64,000 nt of DNA from Parasulfuritortus sp036391875 (GTDB lineage Bacteria; Pseudomonadota; Gammaproteobacteria; Burkholderiales; Thiobacillaceae), in assembly GCA_036391875.1 (NCBI GenBank), contig DASVZA010000016.1, positions 216,896 to 280,895 on the forward strand. The letters are read 5' to 3'. Below are positions 63,864-64,000 of this stretch, one piece after another; position 1 is the first letter of the stretch; the number at the start of each line of letters is the position of its first letter. Both the position numbers and the translations under genes were made by a program. The notes below the pieces were generated by a model. That model had not been told where the DNA came from, ran no database searches, and saw only the letters and a list, made by a program, of their open reading frames with translations.

Positions 63864-64000
63864 CGATGTGCATAGCGGCCATCAGGGGTTCCAAGTTTGA
63901 TGGCCAAAGCGGAAGAGCGTGGAGCGTAGATACTGTTATCGACGTCAAGCCACGCCGCCATGCAATTTCGGGTCGAATGGCTTACCGGACTTCAACACGC
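63864..64000. other. Right-hand window end without a recognised gene
   Basis: These 137 bases after the M48 protease contain no ORF or RNA that could be supported. They may be intergenic, or the edge of a gene cut off by the window. Confidence 0.3.

Overview
The window is high-GC bacterial chromosome from a betaproteobacterium. The gene order ndk-rlmN-pilW-rodZ-ispG-hisS-yfgM-bamB-der-hfq-hflX-hflK-hflC-hisZ-purA, followed by rnr-rlmB, is characteristic of that class. Together with pyrG-kdsA-eno-ftsB and the zipA-ligA pair it suggests a free-living, motile member of the Nitrosomonadales/Thiobacillaceae-type lineages. The family-level placement is inference. No rRNA, CRISPR array, prophage or insertion sequence was seen; there is one tRNA gene, Leu(CAG).

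Layout. Positions 1-4600 hold a motility and surface-sugar block on the minus strand: a flagellin driven by a clear sigma-28 promoter, FlbT and FlaF, then a NeuB-like nonulosonate synthase fused to a cupin and a ThDP enzyme cut by the window edge. This module resembles alphaproteobacterial flagellin loci. Positions 4600-9130 are purine salvage and RNA processing (methylthioinosine phosphorylase, hpt, rlmB, rnr). After tRNA-Leu, 9331-24786 is the long housekeeping run on the minus strand. Positions 24900-34900 are mixed: SPOR protein, tilS, accA, slyD, bcp, roxA, a small Ala/Pro lipoprotein with a structured leader, an aminotransferase, a thioredoxin, mtfA and typA. Positions 34886-35638 are a repeat-rich non-coding stretch. 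Positions 35639-44637 carry purT, a LysM/FecR/FN3-like protein, a REC-REC / unknown / MoxR / metallopeptidase-VWA operon, nnrD and galU. Positions 44710-56465 hold ligA, zipA, ftsB, eno, kdsA, pyrG and purL. The right end has a Nudix hydrolase, a PilZ protein, a chemoreceptor, htpG, a DUF898 membrane protein and an M48 protease.

Most unusual observations. (1) At three operon junctions (rnr>rlmB, pyrG>kdsA, rlmN>pilW) a GC-rich spacer of about 110-144 bp separates the genes. In each, a short leader ORF begins on a start overlapping the upstream stop and ends in a TGA overlapping the downstream ATG. In two of them the leader ORF begins with a copy of the first 33 or 56 bp of the downstream gene. 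(2) The flagellin/FlbT/FlaF set has a hairpin in the flagellin 5' UTR that could be the FlbT target. (3) The four-gene operon joining a degenerate tandem receiver protein to a MoxR ATPase, a metallopeptidase-VWA protein and an unrecognised protein. (4) A leader with mutually exclusive hairpins upstream of a small lipoprotein. (5) Tandem covarying palindromes beside a large intergenic repeat.
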